From: Agarivorans sp. TSD2052
GTDB taxonomy: Bacteria; Pseudomonadota; Gammaproteobacteria; Enterobacterales; Celerinatantimonadaceae
DNA: 64,000 bases
Direction of reading: 5' to 3'
Assembly: GCF_023238625.1 (NCBI RefSeq)
Contig: NZ_CP096670.1
Coordinates: 32,501 to 96,500 of the forward strand
Position 1 is the first letter of the stretch. The number at the start of each line of letters is the position of its first letter. The notes beneath the pieces are model-generated. The model had not been told where the DNA came from, searched no databases, and saw only the letters and a list, made by a program, of their open reading frames with translations. Positions 9,956 through 18,987 of the stretch are shown piece after piece. Both the position numbers and the translations under genes were made by a program.

Positions 9956-10295
9956 GGCTAAGTCCTTTTTTTGGTTTTATAAGCGTCTATGTCAATGGTT
10001 TTATTTTTATTATTGACTGCTTTAGCTTAGGCTAAAAAATAATCATCGCAAGAGGTGGTTTTGTGCTAGCGCTAATGAATTCTTGATAAGATGCTGTTTT
10101 TAAAGTGTTTTGTTTCAGTATTTAAAACCAGCTGGCGCGTGTATCGATTCTTTTACATCAATACTAAAGTCTAGCGTGCAGTGGTCCAGAGGGATACAGA
10201 GTCAGGCGTTTAGGCATCAATGATTGTACGGCGTATGTTAGATTGGGCCTGTAAACATTCCCTATGGGTAGCCACATCATCGAAATGGAGTATTA
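9956..10295. other. Intergenic region between parA-like gene and GIY-YIG gene
   Basis: 340 bp with no credible gene. It must hold the divergent promoters. A short inverted repeat, TTAGC-TTAG-GCTAA, lies at about 10020-10034. No tandem iterons of a parS/parC type are visible. Confidence 0.5.
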
Positions 10296-10319
10296 ATGAT
10301 GGCGAATAGACAGTGCTAG
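10296..10319 (+). other. Seven-codon leader ORF overlapping the GIY-YIG start
   Basis: ATGATGGCGAATAGACAGTG continues to TGC TAG and encodes MMANRQC. TGGAG lies six bases upstream. Its TGC codon overlaps the GTG start of the next gene in another frame. The only good ribosome binding site here serves this mini-ORF, so the main gene may be translated by coupling. Confidence 0.35.
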
Positions 10320-10627
10320 AAGTCACAAAGGCCCCCGCGGTAGACCCCGATGCCAGCCCGTGGTTTCTTTATATGCTGAGAACCAAAAATAGGCACTTAT
10401 ATACTGGGGTAACTACCAATGTTGAGCGTCGATTTAAAGAGCATCAGTTGGGCGGAGTAAAAGCCGCCAAAGCTTTACGCGGTAAAGGGCCTTTGGTATT
10501 AGAATTTCAGCAAGTGCTAGCCGATAAACAGCAAGCCATGCGCTTAGAGTACGCTATTAAACAACTCTCTAAGGCAAAAAAAGAACAGTTAGTGAGCGGG
10601 GATTTAGATTGGCGAAGCCTACTCTAA
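10313..10627 (+). CDS. GIY-YIG nuclease-superfamily protein (YhbQ-like)
   Basis: 104 aa. The GIY-YIG core is readable as [20 protein letters not shown] (17-36), with the second motif Y-T-G and [11 protein letters not shown] including the catalytic-type Arg. Length matches the UPF0213/YhbQ group, whose members are small single-domain proteins linked to DNA repair. The start used is GTG, within a leader ORF; homologues normally begin close to residue 15, so a start error or small frame disruption upstream is possible. Confidence 0.82.
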   Translation: MLEVTKAPAVDPDASPWFLYMLRTKNRHLYTGVTTNVERRFKEHQLGGVKAAKALRGKGPLVLEFQQVLADKQQAMRLEYAIKQLSKAKKEQLVSGDLDWRSLL

Positions 10628-10744
10628 AACGGCTTATTCGCTGGTATATGGATAACCAAGAGGCCAAGTATTAAGCTTAGTCTTTACTCGCTCAGGGCAT
10701 CTAGATTGCCCCGAACATGCCATTTAAGGGGTAAAGTAAAAAGT

Positions 10745-11644
10745 TTATTTGGAAACAGTCTTAATTGTACCAGTTACAGCGGTGGATTTACCGGCTAGCT
10801 TGGTTCTCGCAAGGCTGCGTTTACCCACTAAAATTAACGGTACAATAATCATAACGGCACCTAGCCAAGTAAGCGCATCTGGCATTTCATTAAAGCTAAT
10901 CCAGCCCACAACGGCGGCGCCAATTAATCCTGTGTACTCAGCGCTAGCAATGGTATTCGCATCTGCTGTTTTATAGGCGATAACGGAACCTGCATGCAGA
11001 AATAGAATAAACAAGCTACTACCTCCCGCTAGTGTCAGCAATGACCAATTAATGTCTGTTATGTCAGGCCAAGCGAGCAGAAAAGTGGCCGGCACTACCA
11101 TGACATTGGTCCAAAACAAGCTAGTGACGACTGATTCTTGTTTCGGGATGTATTTTACCGTGAGATTGCTCAACGCGAGTGTTAATGCTGTGCCTAATGC
11201 TGCCAATGCGCCCCAGTTAAACTCTGTTGGACGAATAATGATCAGCACACCAATGAAACCGACGGTCGCTGCGACTACTTGGCTGCGGTTTACCGGGCTT
11301 TTATGTAGCCACATGCCAAGGGGCAACATCATGATGGGTGCGGCGTAAAATAAGGCGTTAGCTGTGGCTAAAGGCAATGATATTAAAGCCACCACCATAC
11401 AGCCTGAACCAAATAGCCATAGATGACCACGTACTACATGTATTAGCGGCTTTTCTGGGCGCTTCTTTTTGGTGAGTAAGAATAGCGGGAGTAGCAGTAA
11501 CAAGGTACTGAGTTGGCGATAGAGTAAGATTTCGAATACCGAAGCCTGCTCGCCAGCTACTTTCATTAAGGCGTCAGACAGCACCGCGATCTGGTTGGCA
11601 ATGACCAAAATAAGGATGGCAACAACAGTGGGGTTATGACGCAT
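10745..11644 (-). CDS. EamA/DMT-superfamily transporter
   Basis: 299 aa with about ten hydrophobic segments and the two-fold EamA repeat; inner-membrane exporter of unknown metabolite. The second half shows the ASAEYTGLIGAAVVGWISFNE pattern typical of the family. AGGAGAAG precedes the ATG. It is divergent from the LysR gene at 11758 across 113 bp, which probably controls it. The substrate is not predictable. Confidence 0.85.
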   Translation of the reverse strand: MRHNPTVVAILILVIANQIAVLSDALMKVAGEQASVFEILLYRQLSTLLLLLPLFLLTKKKRPEKPLIHVVRGHLWLFGSGCMVVALISLPLATANALFYAAPIMMLPLGMWLHKSPVNRSQVVAATVGFIGVLIIIRPTEFNWGALAALGTALTLALSNLTVKYIPKQESVVTSLFWTNVMVVPATFLLAWPDITDINWSLLTLAGGSSLFILFLHAGSVIAYKTADANTIASAEYTGLIGAAVVGWISFNEMPDALTWLGAVMIIVPLILVGKRSLARTKLAGKSTAVTGTIKTVSK

Positions 11645-11757
11645 TTGTGCTTCTCCTCAATCATCTGAATGTAGTTAGTGCGAGCAGTGTAGACACTTGT
11701 TAAACATTAAAAAAATGATAATAATTGGCGTTACATGAAATAAATTAATGTATTGCT

Positions 11758-12666
11758 ATGAGAACCTTACCGCCATTAAATGCTTTAGTAGCTTTTGAAG
11801 CTGTCGCTAGAAATCAAAGCGTGGCCAAGGCTGGCGCCGAACTCGGTATTACCCAAAGTGCCGTAAGTCATCGCCTGCGTCTGTTGGAGGAGTATTTAGC
11901 GGAAGCGTTGTTTGACAAGGTGGGGCGACAGTTGCAGCTAAGTCACACTGGCCGCAGTTACTTTGTTGAAGTAGAGCGCATTCTAAATGAATTAAGCCAT
12001 ATTACCCGGCAGGTAAAAGGCGAGGGGATCGCGCAGCTGCGTTTAACCACCTACAGCTCCTTTGCTTTGAAGCGTTTAGTCCCTTTAATGCCTAGCTTTC
12101 GTGCTCGTTACCCTGAAATCGACCTACGCTTGCAGATGGTGACCGAAGAACCCCGATTATCCAGCAGTGTTGGGGATTTGTTTATTTGCTTTGCTGCCGC
12201 AACCAGCGGGTATGCCAGTCATTTGTTGCATAAAGAACGCTTGGTAGCGGTGTGTTCACCTAGCGTATACCAAGAAATCGATCATCAAAATTGGCGCGAA
12301 GATTTAATCAATTTCCCATTATTGTCTTGTGATTTAGATGACGATGCAAAGATGCCTGGAGGGGACTGGTTAGTGTGGTCCAAGGGTTTAGGCATGTCGT
12401 TGCCTGCCGATCAGAGCTTTCATAGTTTTAGTCATCAGGTATTAGCCTTGGAGGCCGCTGAAACAGGCCAAGGGATTGCTTTGGTCAGTGATTTTATGGT
12501 GGAAAAAGACATCCGTGAAGGCAAGTTGATAGACTTGCCGGTGTCTGCAGTGGCAACCGGTTACGATTTTTATCTTTGTTATAAGCAAGCGCGTAGTCGA
12601 GACCCTGGTTTACGCGCCGTGGCCGACTGGTTAATCGAAACCGCTGCTAGTCCGCTAGAAGTTTAA
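11758..12666 (+). CDS. LysR-family regulator (GcvA-like subgroup)
   Basis: 302 aa beginning MRTLPPLNALVAFEAVARNQ, the GcvA/AmpR-type N-terminus. The HTH has AGAELGITQSAVSHRLRLLE (28-47). The effector-binding domain ends in FYLCYKQARSRDPGLRAVADW, typical of the subgroup. It is divergent from the EamA transporter, its probable target. The 3' end overlaps the convergent TetR gene by 20 bp. Confidence 0.87.
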   Translation: MRTLPPLNALVAFEAVARNQSVAKAGAELGITQSAVSHRLRLLEEYLAEALFDKVGRQLQLSHTGRSYFVEVERILNELSHITRQVKGEGIAQLRLTTYSSFALKRLVPLMPSFRARYPEIDLRLQMVTEEPRLSSSVGDLFICFAAATSGYASHLLHKERLVAVCSPSVYQEIDHQNWREDLINFPLLSCDLDDDAKMPGGDWLVWSKGLGMSLPADQSFHSFSHQVLALEAAETGQGIALVSDFMVEKDIREGKLIDLPVSAVATGYDFYLCYKQARSRDPGLRAVADWLIETAASPLEV

Positions 12667-13288
12667 CGAGCAATAAGCTGAGGCTATCAACAAAGTCGAG
12701 ACGCAGTATGGCAAATTCATCATTTTGCATAACTTGTTGCATGGTGGCTGAAGGGTGACTGGTGTGCCAACAACCAATAACACTTTGATATAAAAACATC
12801 ACCTTACAAAGGGCTTGCTGCTCATTGAGTTGCGGAGACCAATGTTGAAACAAACGACATAATGTTTCAGCCAGCTGTTTTAACTGCCGTTTAAACAGTA
12901 CCGCTTGTTCAACATTTTCTTGCTTCTCAAGCACTGTATGTAAAATAGCAGACAGATAGCAAAAGGTAGGTTGGGCAGCTATAGTCTCTGCCAGCACGCG
13001 CGGCTTCAATGGCTGTTGTGCTAGTCGCTCTATAGCAATCAGTAATTGGTCTGCTTCACTGAGATACAGTGCCATAAATAGGCTTTCTTTATTGGCAAAG
13101 TAGCGATAAAGGGCAGGCTTAGACAACTGTAATTGCTTTGCCAGTTGGCTTAACACAACTTTGTCATAACCATGTTCATCTAATGCTAGCTTAGCGGCGG
13201 TTAAGATTTGTTGGCGCCTTTGCTGTTTTTGTTCTTGGCTTATCGCGCGCTTTTTTATTGCTGTACTCACGTTGTTTATCGCTATCAC
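12647..13288 (-). CDS. TetR-family transcriptional regulator
   Basis: 213 aa. The N-terminal TetR HTH has RRQQILTAAKLALDEHGYDK and LSQLAKQLQLSKPALYRYFA with NKESLF, and the C-terminal ligand domain is not diagnostic. The start is GTG at 13288 with AGAAGAAATAGG upstream; a second in-frame GTG is at 13270. It lies divergent from the oxidoreductase pair at 13575 across 286 bp, so control of that pair is possible but unproven. Confidence 0.87.
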   Translation of the reverse strand: MIAINNVSTAIKKRAISQEQKQQRRQQILTAAKLALDEHGYDKVVLSQLAKQLQLSKPALYRYFANKESLFMALYLSEADQLLIAIERLAQQPLKPRVLAETIAAQPTFCYLSAILHTVLEKQENVEQAVLFKRQLKQLAETLCRLFQHWSPQLNEQQALCKVMFLYQSVIGCWHTSHPSATMQQVMQNDEFAILRLDFVDSLSLLLVKLLAD

Positions 13289-13574
13289 CCTATTTCTTCT
13301 ACCTTAGCGGCTCTTAAGCAGAAAATCCATTAATCAGAGAGGAGCCCTACAGCTGCTCAAGGATATACGCGGATACTATACGCTTACATCGTTAGTCAAT
13401 TAAGCGCGCCACACTGATTTGTTTGCTAGGATTTTGTGGGCACTTAGACAAACTAATAATAAGTTACCATTAGAAACTTGCTTATTACTTAAGCAGTTGC
13501 TATTTAAGTTACCAGTGGTACGTTAAGTGTTGGCATTTGATTGAGCAGCATTAAGCCATAAGTAAGGAGCTATT

Positions 13575-14105
13575 TTGAGTATAAGCCGTCGACAGTTGCT
13601 AAAGTCTAGTGCCGCTGCAGCAGCCTTTGCTGGTGGGGGGCTGTGGCTGTTCAGTGATTACCCATTAAGTTTTAAGGCCCGTTCTCAATTCAGTTTATCG
13701 GCCGAGCATCAGCAAATATTCTGGGCCTTAATACCTGCATTTTTAGATGGCGCTTTTACGGCTGATGATCAACAGACCATGTACCGAGTGCTAAGCAATA
13801 TTGACCATGCCTTTGCTATTTTAGAGCCTCATACCCAAGCAGAATTATCTCAGCTACTTGATTTAATACAATCACGTGGAGGCTGGTTATTATTGAGCGC
13901 TGGCGCCAGCCAATTGAGTGAGTTACCACTGCCACAGAAATTGGATTTACTGCAGCGTTGGCAGCAGCATTACCTGCAGCTATTACGCCAAGCCTATCAA
14001 GGCTTACATGAGCTAATCATGGCTGCTTGGTACGGTGACCCCGCTTCTTGGGCTCCCCTTAATTATCAATTGCCGGCGCAAATGAAAGGGCTGCTAAATG
14101 ATTAA
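13575..14105 (+). CDS. Tat-signal small subunit (gluconate 2-dehydrogenase subunit 3-like)
   Basis: 176 aa. The twin-arginine signal SRRQLLKSSAAAAAFAGGG (3-21) is followed by a hydrophobic stretch. The rest is helical and resembles the small subunit that accompanies membrane-linked GMC dehydrogenases and carries the flavoprotein through the Tat system. It starts at TTG with AAGGAGC eight bases upstream. It overlaps the GMC gene by 8 bp, indicating a complex made in one operon. Family assignment rests on the signal, size and neighbour. Confidence 0.75.
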   Translation: MSISRRQLLKSSAAAAAFAGGGLWLFSDYPLSFKARSQFSLSAEHQQIFWALIPAFLDGAFTADDQQTMYRVLSNIDHAFAILEPHTQAELSQLLDLIQSRGGWLLLSAGASQLSELPLPQKLDLLQRWQQHYLQLLRQAYQGLHELIMAAWYGDPASWAPLNYQLPAQMKGLLND

Positions 14106-15681
14106 AGATATTATTGCCGAAGGCCTTGCCGCTGGATGGCGGCATATAGATGGAGCGGGGCTACAAAAAGACCAACATTTGCAGTGTGATGTGCTGATTA
14201 TAGGCAGTGGTGCAGGTGGCGGTATTAGTGCTCAAGTGCTTGCTCAGGCCGGATTAACAGTCATAGTGGTTGACGAGGGGCCGCTAAAAAGCAGCCAAGA
14301 TTTTAAGATGCAAGAGCGGCAAGCTTACCCCGACCTCTATCAAGAATCGGCAGCGCGCAAAACCAAAGACAAAGCCATTGGTATTTTTCAAGGCCGTTGC
14401 GTTGGTGGGTCGACAACGGTGAATTGGACCACGTCACTGCGAACCCCAGATCTCACTTTACAGCATTGGCAGCAGCGTTGGGGATGTAAACAGTTAAGCA
14501 GTGATGCGCTTAGGCCCTACTTTGAACAAGCCGAACAGCTGCTGGGCATTGAGCCTTGGCTAAGCACCAATGCGAACAATGGCTTATTGGCTAAAGGTTG
14601 CCATGCCTTGGGCTGGTCGTATCAACCTGTGCCGCGTAATGTTAGGCAATGTTGGGATTTAGGGTATTGCGGCATGGGCTGCCCAACCAATGCTAAGCAA
14701 TCGATGTTGGTCACCACGATCCCTGCGGCGCTCAACGCCGGAGCCCGCTTACTCAGTCGATGTAGAGTTGAAACCCTTGATATCAGCAAGCAAGCGGTGC
14801 ACGGAGCCAGTTTACAGGCCCTTGATCAACAGCAAAGGCCTCGTAAGGTAAAAGTAAAGGTACAAGCGCGCCATGTGGTATTAGCGGCTGGCGCTATTGG
14901 TTCTCCTGCTGTGTTATTACGCAGCCAAGCCCCTGACCCTTACCTGCTAATGGGTAAACGTACGTTTTTACATCCCAGTGTAATGAGTGGGGCTTTGTTC
15001 AAACAAGAGGTGATGAGTCACCAAGGAGCGCCTCAATCCGTGTACTCCGATCAATTTGTATGGAGTGATGGTGCCGAAGGGCCTTGTGGTTACAAATTAG
15101 AGGTGCCGCCAGTGCATCCAATATTATTAGCCACTAAAACCAGTGGTTTTGGCCGTTTTCATAGTGAAATGATGCAACAAATTAATCATCTACAGGTCAC
15201 CATTGCTTTATTACGAGACGGCTTCCATGAGCAGAGTGTAGGTGGTGAGGTCCAGCTACGAGGTGATGGCAGCCCGGTTTTAGATTACCCCATTAGCGAT
15301 TTCCTGTGGCGTGGTGCGCGTCGCGCCTTATTAAGCATGGCTGAGCTTCAGTTTGCCGCAGGTGCAAGCAAAGTCTATCCCCTGCATGAGCAAAGCCAAT
15401 TAGTGAGTTCTTGGTCGGCAGCAAAGCAACTCATAGAGCAACTGCCAATGCAGGCGCTGGCTACTAGGCTGGCATCAGCCCATGTGATGGGGGGCTGTCC
15501 AATGGGAGGGGATGAAAAGCAGTCTTTGCTGAATGAGCAAGGCGACTTTCGTTGGCTAACTAATTTGAGTGTTATCGACGGTTCGATATTTCCCACCAGT
15601 TTGGGGGCCAATCCTCAGCTGAGCATTTATGCGATTGCGTTGCGCAATGCCCAATTGTTAGCCAAAAGATTACGGGTTTAA
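14098..15681 (+). CDS. GMC-family FAD-dependent oxidoreductase (large subunit)
   Basis: 527 aa. The FAD-binding Rossmann motif LIIGSGAGGGISAQ lies near residue 34, GRCVGGSTTVNWTT is the second GMC signature, and the C-terminal active-site region has HVMGGCPMGG (His462) and GANPQLSIYA (Asn505). It would oxidise an alcohol, sugar or polyol, passing electrons to the respiratory chain. It lacks its own signal peptide and is likely exported with the upstream Tat subunit. No cytochrome c subunit follows, so the electron acceptor is unclear. Confidence 0.88.
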   Translation: MIKDIIAEGLAAGWRHIDGAGLQKDQHLQCDVLIIGSGAGGGISAQVLAQAGLTVIVVDEGPLKSSQDFKMQERQAYPDLYQESAARKTKDKAIGIFQGRCVGGSTTVNWTTSLRTPDLTLQHWQQRWGCKQLSSDALRPYFEQAEQLLGIEPWLSTNANNGLLAKGCHALGWSYQPVPRNVRQCWDLGYCGMGCPTNAKQSMLVTTIPAALNAGARLLSRCRVETLDISKQAVHGASLQALDQQQRPRKVKVKVQARHVVLAAGAIGSPAVLLRSQAPDPYLLMGKRTFLHPSVMSGALFKQEVMSHQGAPQSVYSDQFVWSDGAEGPCGYKLEVPPVHPILLATKTSGFGRFHSEMMQQINHLQVTIALLRDGFHEQSVGGEVQLRGDGSPVLDYPISDFLWRGARRALLSMAELQFAAGASKVYPLHEQSQLVSSWSAAKQLIEQLPMQALATRLASAHVMGGCPMGGDEKQSLLNEQGDFRWLTNLSVIDGSIFPTSLGANPQLSIYAIALRNAQLLAKRLRV

Positions 15682-15772
15682 GCCTTAAGTGTGTCGATGA
15701 TTGGTACTTGATATTTACAAAGCGGCTAAGCCACTGCTAGTCTTTAACAAACGATAAAAAAGGCTTTGCTTC

Positions 15773-16192
15773 ATGTGGTTACAACGATTAGTAAGATTAA
15801 AGGCTCGGCCGCGCGGTTTTCACTTAATTACCGAAGAGCTGATCTTACAATTACCAGAAATTCAAGATTTTAGAGTGGGTCTATGCCATTTATTGTTGCA
15901 ACACACTAGCGCAAGCTTAAGCCTAAATGAAAATGCCGATCCTACTGTTCGCGCCGATCTTGAGGCCCACCTTAATAAAATGGTACCGCAAAATGCGCCT
16001 TACTATCAGCATACCTATGAAGGGGATGATGATATGCCGGCACATATAAAAAGTAGTCTGTTAGGCTGTGAGCTTACTTTGCCAATTAGCCGTGGCGAGT
16101 TGAACTTGGGGATTTGGCAAGGCATCTACTTGGGAGAGCACCGCGAAGCAGGCGGTAATCGTCAGGTAATCGCAACCATCAGCGGCGAATAA
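15773..16192 (+). CDS. YjbQ/UPF0047 family protein
   Basis: 139 aa covering the whole family, with [18 protein letters not shown] (43-60), a [18 protein letters not shown] segment and [12 protein letters not shown] near the end; the conserved His, Asp and Glu residues are all present. Members show weak thiamine-phosphate synthase activity in E. coli, but the physiological role is unsettled. Stand-alone gene with short flanking gaps. Confidence 0.92.
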   Translation: MWLQRLVRLKARPRGFHLITEELILQLPEIQDFRVGLCHLLLQHTSASLSLNENADPTVRADLEAHLNKMVPQNAPYYQHTYEGDDDMPAHIKSSLLGCELTLPISRGELNLGIWQGIYLGEHREAGGNRQVIATISGE

Positions 16193-16262
16193 CTGACGCC
16201 TAACTTGTTATTAAAACATCCGACCCAATATCTTCATGATATTCGCAAACTAAGATGAGCTT

Positions 16263-16574
16263 ATGGACTTACTGGCAATATTTGTATTCACCTTCATTGT
16301 GATGTTCTTTTGGCGTCGACGTAAAGACGCAGAACGGGCGCAACACCTAATAAAGCAGAAGTGCCAGTCTTTAGATTTACAGCTCTTAGAAGTCAATTTT
16401 AAAAATGAGAAGCCGCAGAAAATGGCAGGATATTGGCGCTGGTGTCGTTTTTACCAATTTGAGTTTTCATCTACCGGAGATAGCCGCTACCAAGGTGTAT
16501 TAGTCATGGCTGGCAGCCAATATAAATTCGATCTGCCTGTTTATCGAGTCGCTGAAAATGCGTTTGAGGGTTAA
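16263..16574 (+). CDS. DUF3301 family membrane-anchored protein
   Basis: 103 aa. One N-terminal membrane segment (about 2-17) is followed by WRRRKDAERAQ, then a cytosolic domain with the family block AGYWRWCRFYQFEFSSTGDSRYQG. Function unknown. Inside-positive residues follow the segment. Common in Vibrio and Shewanella relatives. Confidence 0.8.
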   Translation: MDLLAIFVFTFIVMFFWRRRKDAERAQHLIKQKCQSLDLQLLEVNFKNEKPQKMAGYWRWCRFYQFEFSSTGDSRYQGVLVMAGSQYKFDLPVYRVAENAFEG

Positions 16575-16669
16575 ACCAAGCTTGCTGCAAGATTGAGCAT
16601 CTGTCATTTTCGACCACTACGGCTTCTGAGCCTCTGTGTAGTGTATTGGCTAAATGAATCGGCCGCGCT

Positions 16670-18028
16670 TCAGTCATACATTAACTTATCAGCCTTTTTA
16701 TGATCAAATTCTCTAAGAGATTGTCGGGCTAACTGCCTAAACGGAAGTGCCTTAACGATCTCTTCAAAGGGCTGAATAGCAAACGCCCAAAATATCGAAG
16801 CGTCAAAATACAAAATCAGTAACGCGCAAAGCGGGATGGAGATCAGCCATTGACCGATGAAGTTAATCTTGAAAACGGCAGAGGTTTTGCCTAATGCTCT
16901 TAATATGTGGCCATGTACGGTATTGTAGCCACGCATGATGGGTAACAATATGTAAAGCGGTGCTATCAGGTTCAAAGCTTGGTAGGTTTCAGCGTCTAAA
17001 TCTGGATATATACTGGGTAATATGAAGCTTAATCCTGCAAATGCTATGGCGCAAATTACTGACATTATCACTGCTATATCAATACTTTTGTCCACATTTT
17101 TAGCTAAGTCATCTAGTTTCTTTGAGCCAATCGCTTGGCTAACGCTAATCGCCGATGAATGCGCCCAGGCGGTAATGAATTGCGTGCCAGAACGTAACCA
17201 GGGCATGACTAAAGTAATCGCAACATAAGCATTAATGCTCAATTGAGAATAAAGCAATTGGTAAACACTGATGCCGATTTGCAAAATCGTCACATTGGCT
17301 GCTACCGGGAATATTTCAATCGCGTGTAGGCGGATATTTTGAATTAGGCTGCTAGCACTGCTGTCTATTGCTAAGTTTAAGCTTGTATCTGACTTTAAGC
17401 AGGCGCTTAAATAAGCCATTCTAATGGTAATGGCAATGAGGCTACCTAAGGCTGCTCCTTCAACTCCCATGCCTTCCATGCCGCTCAAGCCATGAATCAA
17501 AAAGTAGGAAAGCACCGCATTGATGGGCATTTCTATTAAATAACCCTTTAGTGGAATTTTACTTTTTCCTTGGCTATTGAAGAGGGCAATTAGCACCTGA
17601 GTCATGGCAGTAAAAAGTACTAGGTATTTTGAGAACGCTAGGTAGCTTTTAATTTGCTCTTGTAACAGGCGGTTATCGGTAAGAGCCCCAATAATCGCGT
17701 CGTCGGCGAAACTGAGCACTAGCCAAAAAATCAGAGCAACCAAGACGTTGATAGTAAGCCCAGACCAAAAACCTTTGGCTACAGAGCTATTATTGCCTGA
17801 TCCCACCGCACGACTAAGCACTAATTGAGATCCGTTGGCTAAGGCCATTTGAATACCTAATATAAAGGCAACCATCGTGGCGGCGATACCCATTGCCGCT
17901 AAAGGAATTTCACCTAACGGTGATACCAATAGGGTATCTACCATGAGCATTGACTGCATAAGCAAGCCATTTAGCGCTAAGGGCCAGGCTAAGGACACAT
18001 TTTTTTTGAGGTAGGATTGGCTAGGCAC
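16670..18028 (-). CDS. MATE-family efflux transporter
   Basis: 452 aa with about twelve hydrophobic segments in two matching halves, opening LKKNVSLAWPLALNGLLMQS, as in MATE/MatE (NorM, DinF) multidrug or metabolite exporters driven by Na+ or H+. GTG start with AAGGAAGCTC before it. Substrate unknown. No regulator is adjacent. Confidence 0.88.
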   Translation of the reverse strand: MPSQSYLKKNVSLAWPLALNGLLMQSMLMVDTLLVSPLGEIPLAAMGIAATMVAFILGIQMALANGSQLVLSRAVGSGNNSSVAKGFWSGLTINVLVALIFWLVLSFADDAIIGALTDNRLLQEQIKSYLAFSKYLVLFTAMTQVLIALFNSQGKSKIPLKGYLIEMPINAVLSYFLIHGLSGMEGMGVEGAALGSLIAITIRMAYLSACLKSDTSLNLAIDSSASSLIQNIRLHAIEIFPVAANVTILQIGISVYQLLYSQLSINAYVAITLVMPWLRSGTQFITAWAHSSAISVSQAIGSKKLDDLAKNVDKSIDIAVIMSVICAIAFAGLSFILPSIYPDLDAETYQALNLIAPLYILLPIMRGYNTVHGHILRALGKTSAVFKINFIGQWLISIPLCALLILYFDASIFWAFAIQPFEEIVKALPFRQLARQSLREFDHKKADKLMYD

Positions 18029-18204
18029 GAGCTTCCTTATAAACCGCTAAGGGGGTGAAACAAGTTATGGCTTAGTCTTGATAGGTTCATTATTGAATAA
18101 CTATTGACCGAAACATTTGATGGCGATCATCATTGCTATTAATTATGTCATACAAATAAGAATGGGGAGCGGGTTATTTACGATCGCGGCTTAACATTGC
18201 TGAG

Positions 18205-18918
18205 TTAAGTCATTAAAAAATAGCTGAGTAAAGCGCTACTACCAGAGATAGCACACAGCGTTAAGGAAAAGCTGCGCAGCCACTTTTGAGGTAGCTTTTT
18301 CCCGAAACGCCTGCCAAACCATGCTCCCGTTAATGCAGCAGGAATCAATGGCAAGCTAGCTTGCAGGTGGGCCATAGACATAAAGCCGATGGGGATTTGT
18401 ACTAATAAAGATAACAAGCAGCTAACAATAAAAAACGCGGATAAATTTGCGCGTAAGTACGCAGCCTGCTGATGTTGTAACAATAGAGCTAAGGGTGGGC
18501 CACCAATCGAACTGCTGGTACCCATAAAGCCAGACAAGAAACCTGCAATCGCCATGCGCTTAGGCGTGGGAGCTATGCGGATCGGAAATAGGCTTATTGC
18601 AACGGCGAGTAATACTGACAGCCCTAGCCAAAAAGATAGGCTGGCTAAATCTGCCCAGTACAGTAAAGCACCTCCGGCAATTGAGCCTGGGATCCGTCCT
18701 AAGATAGCGGCTTTTAGTCCATCAAAAGAAATACTTTTTCGATGCTCAACGGCACTTAAGCTAGACACAACTAATGCCACGATTACCATCGGTCCCGGTA
18801 CGTATATTGGCGACAATTGAAATAGTAAAGGAGCAGCAATCACAGCCAAGCCAAAGCCAATAGTGTATTGAACAAAAGAACCAACAAATATAAGCAAACA
18901 AGCGATGAGGGTAATCAC
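18205..18918 (-). CDS. TSUP (TauE/SafE) family membrane transporter
   Basis: 237 aa with about eight hydrophobic segments and the family motifs GFLSGFMGTSSSIGGPPLAL and PGSIAGGALL. TSUP proteins export sulfite or organosulfonate, or take up small sulfur compounds; the substrate is not evident here. The likely start is GTG with a weak site upstream. Monocistronic. Confidence 0.85.
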   Translation of the reverse strand: MITLIACLLIFVGSFVQYTIGFGLAVIAAPLLFQLSPIYVPGPMVIVALVVSSLSAVEHRKSISFDGLKAAILGRIPGSIAGGALLYWADLASLSFWLGLSVLLAVAISLFPIRIAPTPKRMAIAGFLSGFMGTSSSIGGPPLALLLQHQQAAYLRANLSAFFIVSCLLSLLVQIPIGFMSMAHLQASLPLIPAALTGAWFGRRFGKKLPQKWLRSFSLTLCAISGSSALLSYFLMT

Positions 18919-18987
18919 TAAGCGACTCTACTTACCCACTCTCTGCTTAGAGAGCGAAGGCGTTAAGGATAATAAACACGCGGCCGA

